The notes under the pieces are model-generated. The model searched no databases, was not told the DNA's origin, and saw only the letters and a program-made list of their open reading frames with translations. 31,221 bases of DNA from Priapulus caudatus (taxonomy: Eukaryota > Priapulida > Priapulimorpha > Priapulimorphida > Priapulidae), in NCBI RefSeq assembly GCF_000485595.1, contig NW_014577532.1:29954-61174 (forward strand), in the 5' to 3' direction. Positions 30,353 through 31,221 of the stretch are shown piece by piece; the stretch's first letter is position 1; every line of letters starts with the position of its first letter. The translations under genes were made by a program, and so were the position numbers.

Positions 30353-30592
30353 GGGAAAATTTTTTTCCCATTTGAGTTCCGGACCACAGCCAATAAGCGC
30401 ACTCCATTCACTCGACTTCCTCGAAGCAACAATGTAAAATGAATACACACTATCACTAACCCGTAACCTAACCCTAAACCTAACCCGTACACGAATCCTA
30501 ACACTAACTATAATCCAACCATATATATACGAACCATATATTACAAAACACTATCTATGGTGGGTCCGGAACTCAAGTGGGAAAAAAAGTTT
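30353..30592. repeat. Inverted repeat (~30-bp arms) enclosing a telomeric array
   Basis: TTTTTTTCCCATTTGAGTTC then CGGACCAC (about 30360-30387) has an inverted partner at about 30560-30588 (GTGGGTCCGGAACTCAAGTG then GGAAAAAAA), differing at one position plus one extra base. The left arm also holds its own palindrome GGGAAAA-TTT-TTTTCCC (30353-30369). Outside the arms both flanks are GT/GCGTG-rich in the same orientation, so the inversion is limited to the core. Confidence 0.85.
30454..30510. repeat. Degenerate interstitial telomeric array
   Basis: CACTAACCCGTAACCTAACC, CTAAACCTAACCC, then CGAATCCTAACACTAAC: telomere-like units with many substitutions. The variant CGAATCCTAAC also occurs in the array at 25238-25325. 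Confidence 0.8.
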
Positions 30593-30710
30593 CGCGTGCG
30601 GGCGTATGGTATGGTTACATGCTCGTGTATGCGTGCGTGTGGGTGTGTGATGCGTGCCCACAAAAACACACCAGTATGGAGGCCGTTAATGATCATTATA
30701 CGCGTGCGTG

Positions 30711-31221
30711 TTGGCGTGCCACCCCACTTACTCGTCGGGTGCCAGCCTGCAAACGCCACAAACACATAGAAGTTACCGATTATTTCTATCAGATTAGCAA
30801 CATCGATTATGTGCCAAACGCTGGTGATCGCAATTCGTATGTATATCCCATAGCGACTCTGCCGTCTGCGCACGAAGTGACGCCTTGTGAGTCTGGCAGT
30901 GCTCAGCAGAACGAGCACAAACTGCCGTATAATCGTAATTGGTGGGGAAACCGCTCTGTGGATAGAGCTGAAAGTGCACTCGCGTTATTCGAGCAACCGC
31001 GAGTTAAGGTAATAACCTGACCATATAAGAAGTGACACGCGCATTCATGATTCGCACCGTACATCCGCCTTGGCCGTGCCACCCCACTTACTCGTCGGGT
31101 GCCAGCCTGCAAACGCCACAAACACATAGAAGTTACCGATTATTTCTATCAGATTAGCAACATCGATTATGTGCCAAACGCTGGTGATCGCAATTCGTAT
31201 GTATATCCCATAGCGACTCTG
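30711..31221. repeat. 360-bp direct duplication, second copy cut by window end
   Basis: Bases 30715-30861 and 31075-31221 are identical over at least 147 positions, offset by exactly 360, and the match runs to the last base. The unit therefore starts near 30711 and repeats near 31070. This may be the start of a 360-bp satellite or a tandem exon duplication. Unlike the 1.2-kb duplication, no indels separate the copies. Confidence 0.93.
30746..31008 (+). CDS. Candidate internal exon in the 360-bp repeat, unknown protein
   Basis: The frame is open from 30577 to 31020. Its second half reads like protein: it contains VTDYFYQISNIDYVPNAG, then LPYNRNWWGNRSVDRAESAL and FEQPRVK. CCCACTTACTCGTCGGGTGCCAG could be an acceptor ending at 30745, and GTTAAG followed by GTAATA at 31009 a phase-0 donor. 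There are no repeats, signal peptide or known motif. The copy starting near 31106 would be a tandem duplicate exon. The 5' part of the open frame is CpG/GT-rich and probably non-coding. Confidence 0.22.

Overview
The window looks like intergenic or intronic DNA from an animal nuclear genome. There are no operons, ribosome-binding sites or long conserved reading frames. The only ORFs near 290 codons are triplet-repeat artefacts. What fills the window is simple-sequence DNA (AC, GA, AT, GCA, ATCAAT, GTGC), minisatellites, small inverted-repeat elements, one tRNA-derived SINE head and two degenerate interstitial telomeric arrays of the TTAGGG type. TTAGGG argues against the usual insect (TTAGG) and nematode (TTAGGC) motifs. 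A 320-bp element with 12-bp CCTCCGCCAAGG inverted termini is of a kind I associate with aquatic invertebrate and fish genomes. A marine or freshwater invertebrate is the best guess; I cannot name the species.

Layout. 1-1395: a 55-bp minisatellite and about 1.2 kb of unique DNA ending at an (AT)12 run. 3613-3672: a 60-bp near-perfect palindrome. 4757-5101: the inverted-terminus element, copy 1. 5919-6690: AC then GA tracts. 8041-9552: a second copy of the 1-1371 segment, differing mostly by 1-bp indels, followed by AT and GT tracts. 10200-10670: a cluster of CGTATTT and GTGTGAACG motifs around a 66-bp palindrome. 10975-11765: two short tandem repeats. 13846-13891: a second palindrome related to the first. 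16265-16374: 110 bp of uninterrupted alternating purine-pyrimidine. 16831-17474: an AC tract, a 38-bp direct repeat pair and the inverted-terminus element copy 2, reversed. 19179-19502: an ATCAAT array. 20367-21129: a GCA/ACC triplet array. 22916-23307: a 65-bp minisatellite. 23994-24369: AT and GA. 24903-25510: a long inverted repeat holding a SINE head and a telomeric array. 25903-26475: hairpins, including a foldback of about 465 bp. 29659-30592: GA, GTGC and GT tracts, then a second inverted repeat holding a telomeric array. 30711-31221: a 360-bp direct duplication that carries a protein-like open frame and is cut by the window end.

No gene can be called with confidence. A few exon-like open frames are listed at low confidence. 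The most distinctive property is the density of inverted repeats and palindromes, including two telomeric arrays that each lie between inverted arms and share a variant unit. The indel-rich nature of the 1.2-kb duplication raises the possibility of an unpolished long-read assembly artefact, so reading frames here should be treated with caution.
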